From positions 53,530 to 117,529 of the forward strand of contig NZ_JADQDM010000015.1 of NCBI RefSeq assembly GCF_015694525.1: a stretch of 64,000 nucleotides of DNA, in the 5' to 3' direction. Below the pieces are notes generated by a model. It was not told where the DNA came from. It saw only the letters and a list, made by a program, of their open reading frames with translations, and did no database searches. Source of the stretch: Hymenobacter ruricola. GTDB lineage: Bacteria > Bacteroidota > Bacteroidia > Cytophagales > Hymenobacteraceae. Numbering within the stretch: position 1 is the stretch's first letter; every line of letters begins with the position of its first letter. Position numbers and translations under genes: made by a program. Positions 25,163 to 33,776 of the stretch are shown piece after piece.

Positions 25163-26083
25163 TTAAAACCCAAACAAATTGCCCTGCACCGGCTGCGGGA
25201 TGACGAACGGCGGCGGCACTACGATGCCCGTGAGCACGCGCATCTTCTCCAGAAAATACTGCGCGAAGACCGGCGCGTGGCGCACGTCCTTCTGGTGGAT
25301 GAAGAAATAGATGTCGTGCACGCCCTGCGCTACCCAGGCAGCCAGCCGCTCGGCCCAGGCGTCGGCGCGCTGGTAGTCGGTGCTGTGCAGGCCGTGGCCG
25401 TTGAAGCGGATGAAGGCCACGGGCGTGGTCAGGCGCATGGGCAGCACGTCGCGCCGGCCGGCCACGTCGGTTATCACCAGCGTTTTGTTGAGGGCTTCGA
25501 AGGTGGCGAATACGGCATCGGCCAGCACCGGGTCGGCGAACCAGCGCGGGTGGCGCAACTCCACGGCCAGCGGCACCGATTCGGGAAAGTCGAGCAGAAA
25601 CCGCTCCAGCCGCGGCAGGTGCTCGGGGCCGAAATGCGGCGGCAATTGCAGAAACGCCCAGCCCAGGTTTTCCTCCAAGGCCGAAAAAGCCCGCTCCATG
25701 GGCACTACCAGGTCATCGGCCTGAAACAACTCCCGCTCGTGGCTGATGCTGCGCGGCAGCTTAGGGCAGAACTGGAAATTCGGGCCCACGGCTTCGCGCC
25801 AGCGCCGCACCGTGCCCGCGTCCGGAATCCGGTAGTGCGTGGTATTCAGCTCAATGCTATTGAACTGCTGCGCATAGTAGTGCAGGTAGTCGGGCTCCTT
25901 GATGCCGGCTGGGAAGTAGCTGCCCAGCCATTCCTTGTTGGTCCAGATGGGGCAGCCCACGTGCAGGCGGGCGGGCGCCGGCTGCGTGGGGCGGGCCCGG
26001 GCCAGCACGTGGGCGGTTTCGGGGTGGTCGGGCGGCAACCGAAAATCAACGTAGCGCAAGTCGGGCAGACGGCCGAAATCCAT
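25163..26083 (-). CDS. DUF72 domain-containing protein (TIM-barrel, YecE-like)
   Basis: A 306-residue protein of the DUF72/YecE family. The recognisable blocks are LHVGCPIWTNKEWLGSYFP, YYAQQFNSIELNTTHYRIP, FCPKLPRSISHERELF, AFLQLPPHFGPEHLPRLERF, VPLAVELRHPRWF and FIRFNGHGLHSTDY. The fold is a TIM barrel, and the biochemical role is not established. The ATG at 26083 is chosen because a TACCTTTG promoter box lies only four bases upstream of it, so upstream in-frame codons cannot be in the message from that promoter. Confidence 0.88.
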   Translation of the reverse strand: MDFGRLPDLRYVDFRLPPDHPETAHVLARARPTQPAPARLHVGCPIWTNKEWLGSYFPAGIKEPDYLHYYAQQFNSIELNTTHYRIPDAGTVRRWREAVGPNFQFCPKLPRSISHERELFQADDLVVPMERAFSALEENLGWAFLQLPPHFGPEHLPRLERFLLDFPESVPLAVELRHPRWFADPVLADAVFATFEALNKTLVITDVAGRRDVLPMRLTTPVAFIRFNGHGLHSTDYQRADAWAERLAAWVAQGVHDIYFFIHQKDVRHAPVFAQYFLEKMRVLTGIVVPPPFVIPQPVQGNLFGF

Positions 26084-26429
26084 GGGGCAAAGGTAGGGCC
26101 CAGGACGGGGCAGCGGGGCACTGCTCTTACGAAAAATCCGGGACTTTCGCAACCGGGTTTCGAAGATGCCCGGGCGGCCGATGCCCAAATTTTGTACGCG
26201 TCGCATAATCTAATTTTTGCACCTGCGCAATGGATTGGGTCGGTTTCGGCAAAATATAGTTTGAGGCGGCCTCACGGCTACTTTTCGGGCCAACATGAAG
26301 ATTAATTAAATGCAAGTTTTCGGGGAAAAGGACAATTTTTGACCTAACTCGGTTAGTAGCTGGATTGGAAATTTAGCAATTGCCCGGCGGGTAGGCCTAT
26401 GTTTGTTTTGCTCACCATCTGCAAAACGC
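26084..26429. other. 346-base intergenic region between divergent genes
   Basis: Apart from the promoter box of the DUF72 gene at its left edge, it holds AT-rich sequence (26200-26400) and no recognised gene, RNA or repeat. It presumably contains the rlpA promoter. Confidence 0.5.
26088..26095 (-). promoter_or_regulatory. -7 box TACCTTTG four bases before ATG
   Basis: An exact TAnnTTTG box on the minus strand, then four bases, then the DUF72 ATG. With the usual distance to the start site, the A of the ATG would be the first or nearly first transcribed base. Confidence 0.55.
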
Positions 26430-27308
26430 ATGATTTTATTTCGTCGCTCTACAGTGCTCGTCCTTTCCAGTTGCTTTTGTTTTCTGCTGACTTTCCTGGG
26501 CGCTCCGGCGCACGCCACCACTGCCCGTGGCACCCACAAAGCAGCTTCTTCCGCCCCCAGCGTCGGCACCACGGTGCTGCGCGGCCGGGCCTCCTGGTAC
26601 GCGAGTAGCTTTCAGGGTCGACGCACCACCAGCGGCGAGCGTTACAACCGTCACAAATACACCTGCGCCCACAAAACCCTGCCTTTCGGCACCCGCCTGC
26701 GCGTCACGAACGTGAAAAACGGCAAGTCAGTCGTTGTGCGCGTGTCCGACCGCGGCCCCTTCCGTCACCAGCGCATCCTCGACCTTTCTGAAATTGCCGC
26801 CCGTCCGCTGGGCATCACCGAGTGCGGCGCCGCCACCGTGGTGGCCGAAGTGGTGGCCGAAACCACGCCCCTGGGCCCGGCCACCACGCCCGACAACCTG
26901 GCCGCCCTCTACGCCGCCGACCCCAACCCCGACGCTGCGTTCACCACCTATATAGTACCCCCCGTTGCTGATTCAGCCGCTTCGGAAGTGAAGCCCGCGC
27001 TGCTGGCCGCCGCGTCCGTCAGCAAGGGCCAGGCCATTAGCCCGGCCGAGGCCGTGAACTGCCCGGTGGGCTTCCTTGTCCAGGCCGGCTCGTTTGTGGA
27101 TGCCGCCAACGCCGCGGCCGTGCAGGCCCGCATCAAGTCCCTGCTGCCCGACGTGAGCGTGAACATTTCGCAAGAACTACTTGATGGCCGCCAGCGCAGC
27201 CGCGTGCTCGTGGGCAACTTTGGCGAGAAGCCCGAGGCGGAAGCCGTGCGCCAGCAGCTGCTGGTCTGGGGCATCGGCGGGCTGGTGCGCGAAGTGGCGC
27301 TGCGGTGA
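26430..27308 (+). CDS. rlpA: RlpA-family septal ring protein with SPOR domain
   Basis: A 292-residue secreted protein. After a signal segment (STVLVLSSCFCFLLTFLG) comes a double-psi beta-barrel domain at about residues 50-140 with the RlpA motifs ASWYASSFQGRRTTSGE, CAHKTLPFGTRLRVTN and VRVSDRGPF. A linker follows and then a C-terminal SPOR domain (about 215-292, GFLVQAGSFVDAANAAAV to GGLVREVAL) that binds denuded peptidoglycan at division sites. RlpA proteins are lytic transglycosylases or their relatives. A Cys in the signal segment might be lipidated, but the lipobox is poor. The ATG at 26430 is preferred over the TTG 27 bases earlier. Confidence 0.88.
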   Translation: MILFRRSTVLVLSSCFCFLLTFLGAPAHATTARGTHKAASSAPSVGTTVLRGRASWYASSFQGRRTTSGERYNRHKYTCAHKTLPFGTRLRVTNVKNGKSVVVRVSDRGPFRHQRILDLSEIAARPLGITECGAATVVAEVVAETTPLGPATTPDNLAALYAADPNPDAAFTTYIVPPVADSAASEVKPALLAAASVSKGQAISPAEAVNCPVGFLVQAGSFVDAANAAAVQARIKSLLPDVSVNISQELLDGRQRSRVLVGNFGEKPEAEAVRQQLLVWGIGGLVREVALR

Positions 27309-27467
27309 TTTAGTTATTTATTTTTGGTTGTCAGCTGTCAGGCTGGTTTGTCTGATGGCTGTGTTTGGTTACTGGTAAAGCTTCGCGTGAAGGCCAATTG
27401 ACGGCGTTGTCGTTACTTGGCCTTTGCTTTTGCCCGAAATCCTGACAGCGAACAACGGATAACTAAT

Positions 27468-30281
27468 ATGATTAAAGCCCTGTTGGCCCTAGCCACCAGC
27501 CTTACCCTCGTGTGGGTGCTGAACACCAAGCACGGCGACTTTCCGCCGCTGGGCAAGCTGCTGAGCCCCTACCGCGGCTTCTGGCAGAACGGCGAGCGGC
27601 CCGGCGACTTTCCGGCGCAGCAAACGCTGGCGCTGGCTGGCCTGCAGGCCCCCGTGACGGTGCGCTACGACGACCACCGCGTGCCGCATGTTTTCGCCCA
27701 AAACGACCACGACCTGTACTTTGCCCAGGGCTACCTCACGGCCCGCGACCGGCTCTGGCAGATGGATTTCGTGACCCACGTGGCCGCGGGGCGGCTGGCG
27801 GAAATCGTGGGCCCGGCCCGGCTGGAAACCGACCGGTTTTTCCGGCGCATGGGCCTGCCCTTCGGCGCGGCCAACTCACTGAAGGTGATGATGGCCGACC
27901 CCACCACACGGGTGGTGCTGGATTCGTACTCGGCGGGCGTGAATGCCTATATCGGTCAGCTCACGCCTAGCACATTGCCCTTTGAGTACAAGCTGCTCGA
28001 CTACCAGCCCGAGCCCTGGGAGCCGTTGAAATGCGCATTGCTGCTCAAGTACATGGCTTGGGATTTGAGTGGGCGCACTGACGACCTGCGCATGAGCAAC
28101 ATCCTGCGCAAATACGGCCCGGCCGTGACCAAGGACCTATTTCCGGACTACCCCACGCGCGAAGACCCCATCGTGCCCGTGGGCGCGCCGCTTGATTTCA
28201 AGCCACTGGCCGCGCCGCCGGTGCCCAAATCGTTTGAGGCGGCCTACGCTGCTCAGCAGCTGCGCGACGAGCCCGACCCGGAGCTGGGCTCCAACAATTT
28301 TGCGGTGAGCGGCGAGAAGTCGGCCTCCGGCTACCCGCTGCTGGCCAACGACCCACACCTGCAGCTCAACCTGCCCAGCATCTGGTACCAGGTGCAGCTG
28401 AGCGCGCCGGGCGTGAACGTGTATGGCGTCACCATTCCGGGGGCGCCCACGGTCATCATCGGCTTCAATGAGCAGGCTGCCTGGGGTGTGACCAACGTGG
28501 CGGCCGATGTGCTTGATTTTTATCAGCTGAAGTTCAAGGACAAGACCATGCGTGAGTACTGGCACGACGGGCGCTGGAAACCCGTGCGCCGCGTGGTGGA
28601 ACACATTAAGGTGCGCGGGCAGCCCGACCGGCTCGACACCGTGCTCTACACCCACCACGGCCCGGTGGTGTACGACAAGCCCGAAAAGCCCTTCCTGAAC
28701 CAGACGCCCATTGCCCACGCCATGCGCTGGACCGCCCACGACGGCGCCAACGAAGTCCTGACCTTCTACCAGCTGAACCGGGCCCGCTCCTACGCCGACT
28801 ACACCGCCGCGCTCACGAGCTACGGCTCGCCGGCCCAGAACTTTATATTCGCTGATAATGAGCGCGACATCGCCATTTGGCCGAACGGCCGCTTCCCGCT
28901 GAAATGGCGCGACCAGGGCAAGTTCATCCTCGACGGCACCGACCCGGCCTACGACTGGCAGGGCTGGATTCCGCAGGCCCAGAACCCGCACGTGAAAAAC
29001 CCGGCCCGCGGCTTCGTGAGTTCGGCCAACCAGTTTTCGGCCGGCCCCGACTACCCGTACTACCTCAACTGGAGCTTCGGCAGCTACGAGCGCGGCCACC
29101 GCATCAACGAGCGCCTCGCGGCCATGACGCAGGTGACGCCCGACAGCCTGCGCCAGCTTCAGAACGACGTGCTCGACCTCAACGCCCAACTCATGCTGCC
29201 GCGCCTGCTGGCGCTGGTGAGCGAGCACGGGACCACTCCCCCCGCCAACTCGCCCGAAGGCCGGGTGCTGGCCGAAATGCGCCGCTGGCGCTACCAGTAC
29301 ACCGCTGATGCCATCGGGCCCAGCGTATTCAACCTGTGGTATAATGACCTGGTGAAGCGCCTCTGGGACGACGAATTTCCCCTTACGCCCGATGGCCCGG
29401 CCTTCCGTTATCCGGCCCGCGACCGCACCAACAACCTGATTCTGAATGAGCCAGCGTCGCCGTGGATAGATGACCGACGCACGACCGCCAAGGAGACCCT
29501 GCCGCAGCTGGCGCTGCAAAGCCTGCGTTTCGCCACCGACTCGCTCACCCGCAAGTTCGGGCCGCTCTCGCCCAAGTGGCGCTGGGCCAGCCAGAAAAGC
29601 ACCGACGTCCCGCACCTGCTCCAGCTCCCCGGCTTCGGGCAGATGGACGTGGACTGCGGCGGCGGCGCGGGCATCGTAAACGCTACTTCTGAGCGCAACG
29701 GGCCCTCCTGGCGCATGGTGGTGGCGCTGGGGCCGCAGGTGAAAGCCTACGGCGTGTACCCGGGCGGCCAGAGCGGCAACCCCGGCTCGCCATTCTACAA
29801 CAACATGCTGGAAACCTGGCGCGTGGGCAAATTGGATGAGCTGGTATTTCTGCGCTCGGCCGATGAGGCCAACCCGCGCGTGCCCACGGCCTGGACCTTG
29901 CAAGGCTCGGGGGCACATACAACTTCCCGTGTCCACAGCCCCGCGCCAGCATCCGAAGCCGGGACCATCGTGTGCTCGTTTCCGGGGATGCCGCACTTGC
30001 CGAGTGGCGGAAACGCTGCCCTGGCCGAAGCCTTGGCGAAGCACCTGGTATATCCGGCGGCCGCTGTGCGAAATAATATTGAAGGCCGGGTTTTTGTGGG
30101 TTTCACCGTTGAAGCCAATGGCTCCGTGCGCAATGCCAAGGTCCTCAAAGGCATTGGAAGCGGGTGTGACCAAGCCGCTCTGGCTACCGTTCGGCAACTG
30201 CCTCGCTTCGTTCCGGCCCACGAAGGCGGCCGGCCGGTGGCAACAAGCTTCACCGTGCCCATCACCTTTAAACTGGACTAA
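27468..30281 (+). CDS. Penicillin-acylase-family hydrolase fused to a TonB C-terminal domain
   Basis: A 937-residue protein. Residues about 1-820 are an Ntn-hydrolase of the penicillin acylase family, with an N-terminal signal/anchor helix (IKALLALATSLTLVWVL). The alpha-chain phrases include VRYDDHRVPHVFAQN and YFAQGYLTARDRLWQMD. The beta chain would begin at the autocatalytic nucleophile Ser275 in ELGSNNFAVSG. Other family blocks are IPGAPTVIIGFNEQAAWGVT and GFVSSANQFSAG. From about residue 830 a separate TonB_C domain follows (EGRVFVGFTVEANGSVRNAK, then ATVRQLPRFVPA). The reading frame is continuous. Natural substrates of such acylases include N-acyl-homoserine lactones or beta-lactams, but none can be assigned. 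The next gene carries three more TonB_C domains. Confidence 0.88.
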   Translation: MIKALLALATSLTLVWVLNTKHGDFPPLGKLLSPYRGFWQNGERPGDFPAQQTLALAGLQAPVTVRYDDHRVPHVFAQNDHDLYFAQGYLTARDRLWQMDFVTHVAAGRLAEIVGPARLETDRFFRRMGLPFGAANSLKVMMADPTTRVVLDSYSAGVNAYIGQLTPSTLPFEYKLLDYQPEPWEPLKCALLLKYMAWDLSGRTDDLRMSNILRKYGPAVTKDLFPDYPTREDPIVPVGAPLDFKPLAAPPVPKSFEAAYAAQQLRDEPDPELGSNNFAVSGEKSASGYPLLANDPHLQLNLPSIWYQVQLSAPGVNVYGVTIPGAPTVIIGFNEQAAWGVTNVAADVLDFYQLKFKDKTMREYWHDGRWKPVRRVVEHIKVRGQPDRLDTVLYTHHGPVVYDKPEKPFLNQTPIAHAMRWTAHDGANEVLTFYQLNRARSYADYTAALTSYGSPAQNFIFADNERDIAIWPNGRFPLKWRDQGKFILDGTDPAYDWQGWIPQAQNPHVKNPARGFVSSANQFSAGPDYPYYLNWSFGSYERGHRINERLAAMTQVTPDSLRQLQNDVLDLNAQLMLPRLLALVSEHGTTPPANSPEGRVLAEMRRWRYQYTADAIGPSVFNLWYNDLVKRLWDDEFPLTPDGPAFRYPARDRTNNLILNEPASPWIDDRRTTAKETLPQLALQSLRFATDSLTRKFGPLSPKWRWASQKSTDVPHLLQLPGFGQMDVDCGGGAGIVNATSERNGPSWRMVVALGPQVKAYGVYPGGQSGNPGSPFYNNMLETWRVGKLDELVFLRSADEANPRVPTAWTLQGSGAHTTSRVHSPAPASEAGTIVCSFPGMPHLPSGGNAALAEALAKHLVYPAAAVRNNIEGRVFVGFTVEANGSVRNAKVLKGIGSGCDQAALATVRQLPRFVPAHEGGRPVATSFTVPITFKLD

Positions 30282-30299
30282 ACTAAACCGGCGCGTCAA

Positions 30300-30307
30300 T
30301 AAATTTG
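30300..30307 (+). promoter_or_regulatory. -7 box TAAATTTG four bases before ATG
   Basis: An exact TAnnTTTG box, four bases, then the ATG of the triple TonB_C gene at 30312. Same spacing as at 26088. Confidence 0.5.
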
Positions 30308-30311
30308 CGGC

Positions 30312-31448
30312 ATGGGCGTCTGCTGCATTCTTCCCGGCTCCACCAAAACCGGCCTGACTTCTAAACAGTTGCGGCTGGCTTTGCTTTTGGCAGGCTTTGG
30401 CACCGCCGCCCACCCGGCCACGGCCCAGGTCTACGGCCGCTATGGCGTCGATACCACTCAGATATTCAGCTACGTGGAGCAGCTGCCTGCCCTCCCCGGC
30501 GGGGGCGGCAACCTGGCCCTGGTAAAGGCCGTGCAAAAGCAGGTGCAACTGCCCGCCGAAGTGCGCGAGGGCCACGTGGAAGGCCGCGTGTTCGTGCGCG
30601 TGGTGATTGGCGTGAGCGGCGTGCCCCGGCAGGCCAAAGTCATCCAGTCGCTCAGCCCCGCCTGCGACGCCGCCGCGCTCGCGGCCGTGAAGCGCCTGCC
30701 GCGTCTCGTGCCGGGCTTCTACAACGGCCAGTCGGTGGCCACGCTGCTCACCGTGCCGGTGCTGTTTCTCTCGCTCCGGCACGTGTACGCGGCCAACGAG
30801 GTGACGCGACCGGCCCAGTTTCCCGGCGGCGAGGCGGCTTTGGAACAATACCTGCAAAAAAACCGCGTGACGCCGCCCGAAGTCACGCAGCGCGACTTGC
30901 AAGGCCGCGTGGTGGTGCGCGCCGTGCTCAAAGCCGACGGCCGCGTGGGCGCCTGCGAAGTGGTGAACCCGCTCTGTGCCAGCTGCGACGACGAGGCCCT
31001 GCGCCTCGTGCGCGGCCTGCCGCGCTGGCAGCCCGCCCTGGGCTACGACGACCAGCCCGTGGCCATGGCCCAGACGTTCAGCATCTGGTTTCAGCCCGCA
31101 GCGCAGTCAGCCGGCATGGCCCCGCCCGTGCCCGAAAACCAAGTGTACAGCCAGGTGGAGCAAATGCCCGAGCTGCCCGACCACCCCGGTCCCGGGGCCC
31201 TGCAATCGGTCTTGCAGGAGCTCATCCGCTACCCCGAGCGGGCCGCCAATGGCGAAGGACAGGTCAGCTTCGTGGTGGAGCCCGACGGCCGCGTGACCCG
31301 GCCGGTGATGCTCAAGAGCATTTCCGGGCCCGTGGACGACGCGGTGGTGGCGGCCACGCTGCGCCTGCCACGCTTCACGCCGGGCCGGCAGCACGGGCAG
31401 GCCGTGGCGGTGCGCCTGGTGGTGCCGGTAGTGGTCGATATCCGATAA
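30312..31448 (+). CDS. Secreted protein with three tandem TonB C-terminal domains
   Basis: A 378-residue protein with a signal segment (LRLALLLAGFGTAAHPATAQ, ending near residue 39). Three copies of the TonB_C fold follow. Copy 1 is at about 52-155 (EGRVFVRVVIGVSGVPRQAK), copy 2 at about 165-265 (QGRVVVRAVLKADGRVGACE) and copy 3 at about 285-378 (GEGQVSFVVEPDGRVTRPVM). Each is introduced by a P-x-(F/L)-P-G-G-like stretch as in Bacteroidota TonB proteins. It has no transmembrane anchor next to ExbB/ExbD and no proline-rich spacer, so it is not a normal energy transducer. The upstream acylase ends in the same domain, which suggests a shared origin or a shared binding partner (inference). Confidence 0.82.
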   Translation: MGVCCILPGSTKTGLTSKQLRLALLLAGFGTAAHPATAQVYGRYGVDTTQIFSYVEQLPALPGGGGNLALVKAVQKQVQLPAEVREGHVEGRVFVRVVIGVSGVPRQAKVIQSLSPACDAAALAAVKRLPRLVPGFYNGQSVATLLTVPVLFLSLRHVYAANEVTRPAQFPGGEAALEQYLQKNRVTPPEVTQRDLQGRVVVRAVLKADGRVGACEVVNPLCASCDDEALRLVRGLPRWQPALGYDDQPVAMAQTFSIWFQPAAQSAGMAPPVPENQVYSQVEQMPELPDHPGPGALQSVLQELIRYPERAANGEGQVSFVVEPDGRVTRPVMLKSISGPVDDAVVAATLRLPRFTPGRQHGQAVAVRLVVPVVVDIR

Positions 31449-31467
31449 GACGCTTCTCGATAAGACA

Positions 31468-31502
31468 CAAAAAAAGCGGCATCTGATTAAGATGCCGCTT
31501 TT
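31468..31502. terminator. Bidirectional terminator
   Basis: The stem agcggcatc/gatgccgct is flanked by an A-run and a T-run between convergent genes. Confidence 0.88.
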
Positions 31503-31520
31503 CTGGGTTCGCTGGCGAAC

Positions 31521-31838
31521 CTATTTCTTGTCCTGGTCTTTGCCGCCGAGCTGGCGCTTGTTGTCGCCTTTGCTCACGTCGCGGGCTTCGCCTTCGTGGT
31601 CGTCGCTGCTGGCGCGGTTGATGAGCACCACGGCCACGGCGGCCAGCGCCGCGATGCCGACCACCATTTGGGTGGGCGAGAAGCGCTGGGCGGCTTTGCG
31701 CAGCAGCACGCCGCCGTTTTTCAGCAGGTCATCCATGTGCTCGTGGTTGCCCTGGAACACGTGGTAGGCACTCTCAAAGGTCCGGGCGAGGTCTTCGGGC
31801 AGAATTTTTTCCAGTTGTTGTTCGATTTGCGCTTCCAT
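31521..31838 (-). CDS. Small single-pass membrane protein
   Basis: A 105-residue protein. The N-terminal half is an acidic helix (MEAQIEQQLEKILPEDLAR, then AYHVFQGNHEHMDDLLKNGG), followed by one transmembrane helix (QMVVGIAALAAVAVVLINRA, about 58-77) and a charged hydrophilic tail ending in DQDKK. No family is recognised. The architecture (amphipathic helix, membrane anchor, Asp/Lys-rich tail) resembles small stress-related membrane proteins. The ATG at 31838 is preferred to an upstream frame that would add a non-conserved Phe-rich piece. It shares a terminator with the triple TonB_C gene. Confidence 0.7.
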   Translation of the reverse strand: MEAQIEQQLEKILPEDLARTFESAYHVFQGNHEHMDDLLKNGGVLLRKAAQRFSPTQMVVGIAALAAVAVVLINRASSDDHEGEARDVSKGDNKRQLGGKDQDKK

Positions 31839-32028
31839 AAAGAAGGTGTTGAAGGGGGAGGTGAAAGGAAACAGAGCGCAGGGCTCCGAAAAATCCTCTA
31901 CGCAAAAGGAACCGGCGGGGCTGCTTTTTCGCCCATTTTCCCACAAAAAAACCGGCAACAGCCCGGCGGCCTACGAAAGGCCCAACCACCGCTATTGCCG
32001 GTTATTATCTGATGGTTAGCCTTCTTCC

Positions 32029-33606
32029 CTATTCAACCACCACAATGCGCGAGCCGGTGCGGCTGGCTTCGCGCACTTGGCAGTAGTAGGCGCCCGGGGC
32101 CAGGCCGCTCAGGTCCAGCGGCAGTTGCTGGGCCCCGCGCGGCAGCTCGCGGTCCACGGCGCGGCGCACTTCGCGGCCCAGCGCATCGAGGAGCACCACT
32201 TGCACGTGGCCGCCGGCGCTGTCGTAGGCCACGGTGGCGCGGCCGTCGCGCGGCGCAGGGTTCGGGTACACCGTGAAGTCGGCCACTTCGGCCTTGCTGG
32301 CGGTGGCCAGCAGGGCGCCGGGCCGCAGCACGGGCACGTAGGGGAAGCTGCGCCCAAAGAGCTGCGTGAGCGTGGCCGGCGTCACCTGGAACCAGTCCTG
32401 CAGGATGCTGGTGTAGACGCTGCGGAAATCGAACTGCATGGCCACGTTGTCGTTTACGCCGGCGCTGGCGGGCAGCGTGGGGTTGGGGCCGTGCACCATG
32501 GGGTTCACCTTGGAGCCGAACACCAGCAGCGGGGCCGCCGCGCCGTGGTCGGTGCCATTGCCCGAATTGGACTTGATGCGCCGCCCAAACTCCGAGAACG
32601 TGAGGCCCACCACCCGGTCTTGCACCGCGTGCCGTCGCAAGTCGTCCTGAAAGGCATTCACGGCTTCGGCAATCTTGCCCAGCAGCGTGGCGTGGGTGCC
32701 GGTGGTGGGGCTGCCCGTGGTGGGCACCTGCAGCGTGTGCGTGTCGAAACCACCCAGAGTGCACACGTAAATGCGCGTTTGCAGGCCGCCGGCCACCAGC
32801 TGGGCCACTATTTTGAGCTGGTCAGCCAGCGAGTTCTGGCCGGCGGTGGGGTACAGCGGCGAGAGCGTTTGGGCGCGCCCGGCGGCGGCCTGAATGGCCG
32901 TGGTGTACACCTGCGTCTGGCTCACCACTTGCCGGATGAACGTCAGCTCGTGCCCGGCGGGCGTGTTGGGGGCCACGTCCACGCCGCCGCTCAGCAGCTG
33001 CAGAAACGACGAGGTGCTGGCAATGGCCATGCCCATGTTCACGCTGGGCCCCTGCACGCAGTTGCTCACCACCGAGCCGATGCTGATGGCCAGCGGGTCG
33101 GGGTTCTGGGCACTGGGGAAGCCGGTGGGGAAGCCGGGGTACTCGCCGTCGAGGTAGCGGCCGGCCCAGCCCGTGGTCAGCGTCACGTTCGAGTCGGAGC
33201 CCGAGGTCCAGATGTCGGTGGCCCGGAAGTGCGAGAAGTTGGGGTTGGGGTAGCCCACGCTTTGCACCACGCCCACCTGCCCGTTCTGGTAGAGGTTGTG
33301 CAGCGCCGCCATGGCCGGGTGAATGCCCGTGGCCGTGGTGAGCGGCAGCACCTGGTTCTGGGGCAGGGCAATGTTGGCGCGCGCCGCCATCAGGGCCGGG
33401 TACTGGTCCAGCGGGATTATCATGTTCAGGCCGTCATTGCCGCCCTGCAGCTGAATGATGACCAAGACTTTATCCGACTGGGTGGTGGCGTTGGTAAGCG
33501 CCGCCAACTGGGGCGAGTAGCCGTAGGCGCCAATGGGCACGCCGGCCAGCAAGGCGGTGCCGGCCGTAGCGGCGGCCGTGGTCTGTAAAAATTCGCGACG
33601 CTTCAT
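32029..33606 (-). CDS. DUF1501 protein with Tat-like signal and T9SS sorting domain
   Basis: A 525-residue protein. The N-terminus KRREFLQTTAAATAGTALLA looks like a twin-arginine signal. The DUF1501 body (a sulfatase-like alkaline-phosphatase-fold relative) shows VLVIIQLQGGNDGLNMIIPL, GGFDTHTLQ and VGLTFSEFGRRIKSNSGNGT followed by DHG. Residues from about 440 (FTVYPNPAPRDGRATVAY to RIVVVE) form a T9SS type A sorting domain. So it would cross the inner membrane, possibly folded, and then leave through type IX secretion. DUF1501 proteins are regularly paired with DUF1800 proteins, as here (171 bases upstream on the same strand). Biochemical function is unknown. Confidence 0.9.
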   Translation of the reverse strand: MKRREFLQTTAAATAGTALLAGVPIGAYGYSPQLAALTNATTQSDKVLVIIQLQGGNDGLNMIIPLDQYPALMAARANIALPQNQVLPLTTATGIHPAMAALHNLYQNGQVGVVQSVGYPNPNFSHFRATDIWTSGSDSNVTLTTGWAGRYLDGEYPGFPTGFPSAQNPDPLAISIGSVVSNCVQGPSVNMGMAIASTSSFLQLLSGGVDVAPNTPAGHELTFIRQVVSQTQVYTTAIQAAAGRAQTLSPLYPTAGQNSLADQLKIVAQLVAGGLQTRIYVCTLGGFDTHTLQVPTTGSPTTGTHATLLGKIAEAVNAFQDDLRRHAVQDRVVGLTFSEFGRRIKSNSGNGTDHGAAAPLLVFGSKVNPMVHGPNPTLPASAGVNDNVAMQFDFRSVYTSILQDWFQVTPATLTQLFGRSFPYVPVLRPGALLATASKAEVADFTVYPNPAPRDGRATVAYDSAGGHVQVVLLDALGREVRRAVDRELPRGAQQLPLDLSGLAPGAYYCQVREASRTGSRIVVVE

Positions 33607-33616
33607 GGGGTTGAAC

Positions 33617-33772
33617 TGTCATTGCGAGGAGGCACGACGAAGCAATCCGTCCTGTCTACTCCAGACACTTTTAGGAAGTGATGAATTAAAGCCCTTGCCA
33701 AAAGGCATTTGTCACAATAGTAGGCGGGTCGCTAAGACCAGGACGGATTGCTTCGTCGTGCCTCCTCTGACA
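33617..33772. repeat. Inverted repeat (family 3) between DUF1800 and DUF1501 genes
   Basis: The left arm 33617-33653 (core cgacgaagcaatccgtcct) is repeated inverted at 33740-33772. Thirty-three bases pair apart from a four-base insertion (ttgc) in the left arm. It separates two genes expected to be co-transcribed. Confidence 0.82.
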
Positions 33773-33776
33773 AGCG

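Noticed and set aside
27468..30281. Frameshift or pseudogene at the acylase-TonB junction
   Set aside because: The frame is continuous, both domains look complete and catalytic residues are kept; it is reported as a fusion with an assembly caveat.
28137..30902. 921-codon open frame opposite the acylase and TonB_C genes
   Set aside because: It spans two well-supported genes on the other strand and shows only high-GC antisense composition.
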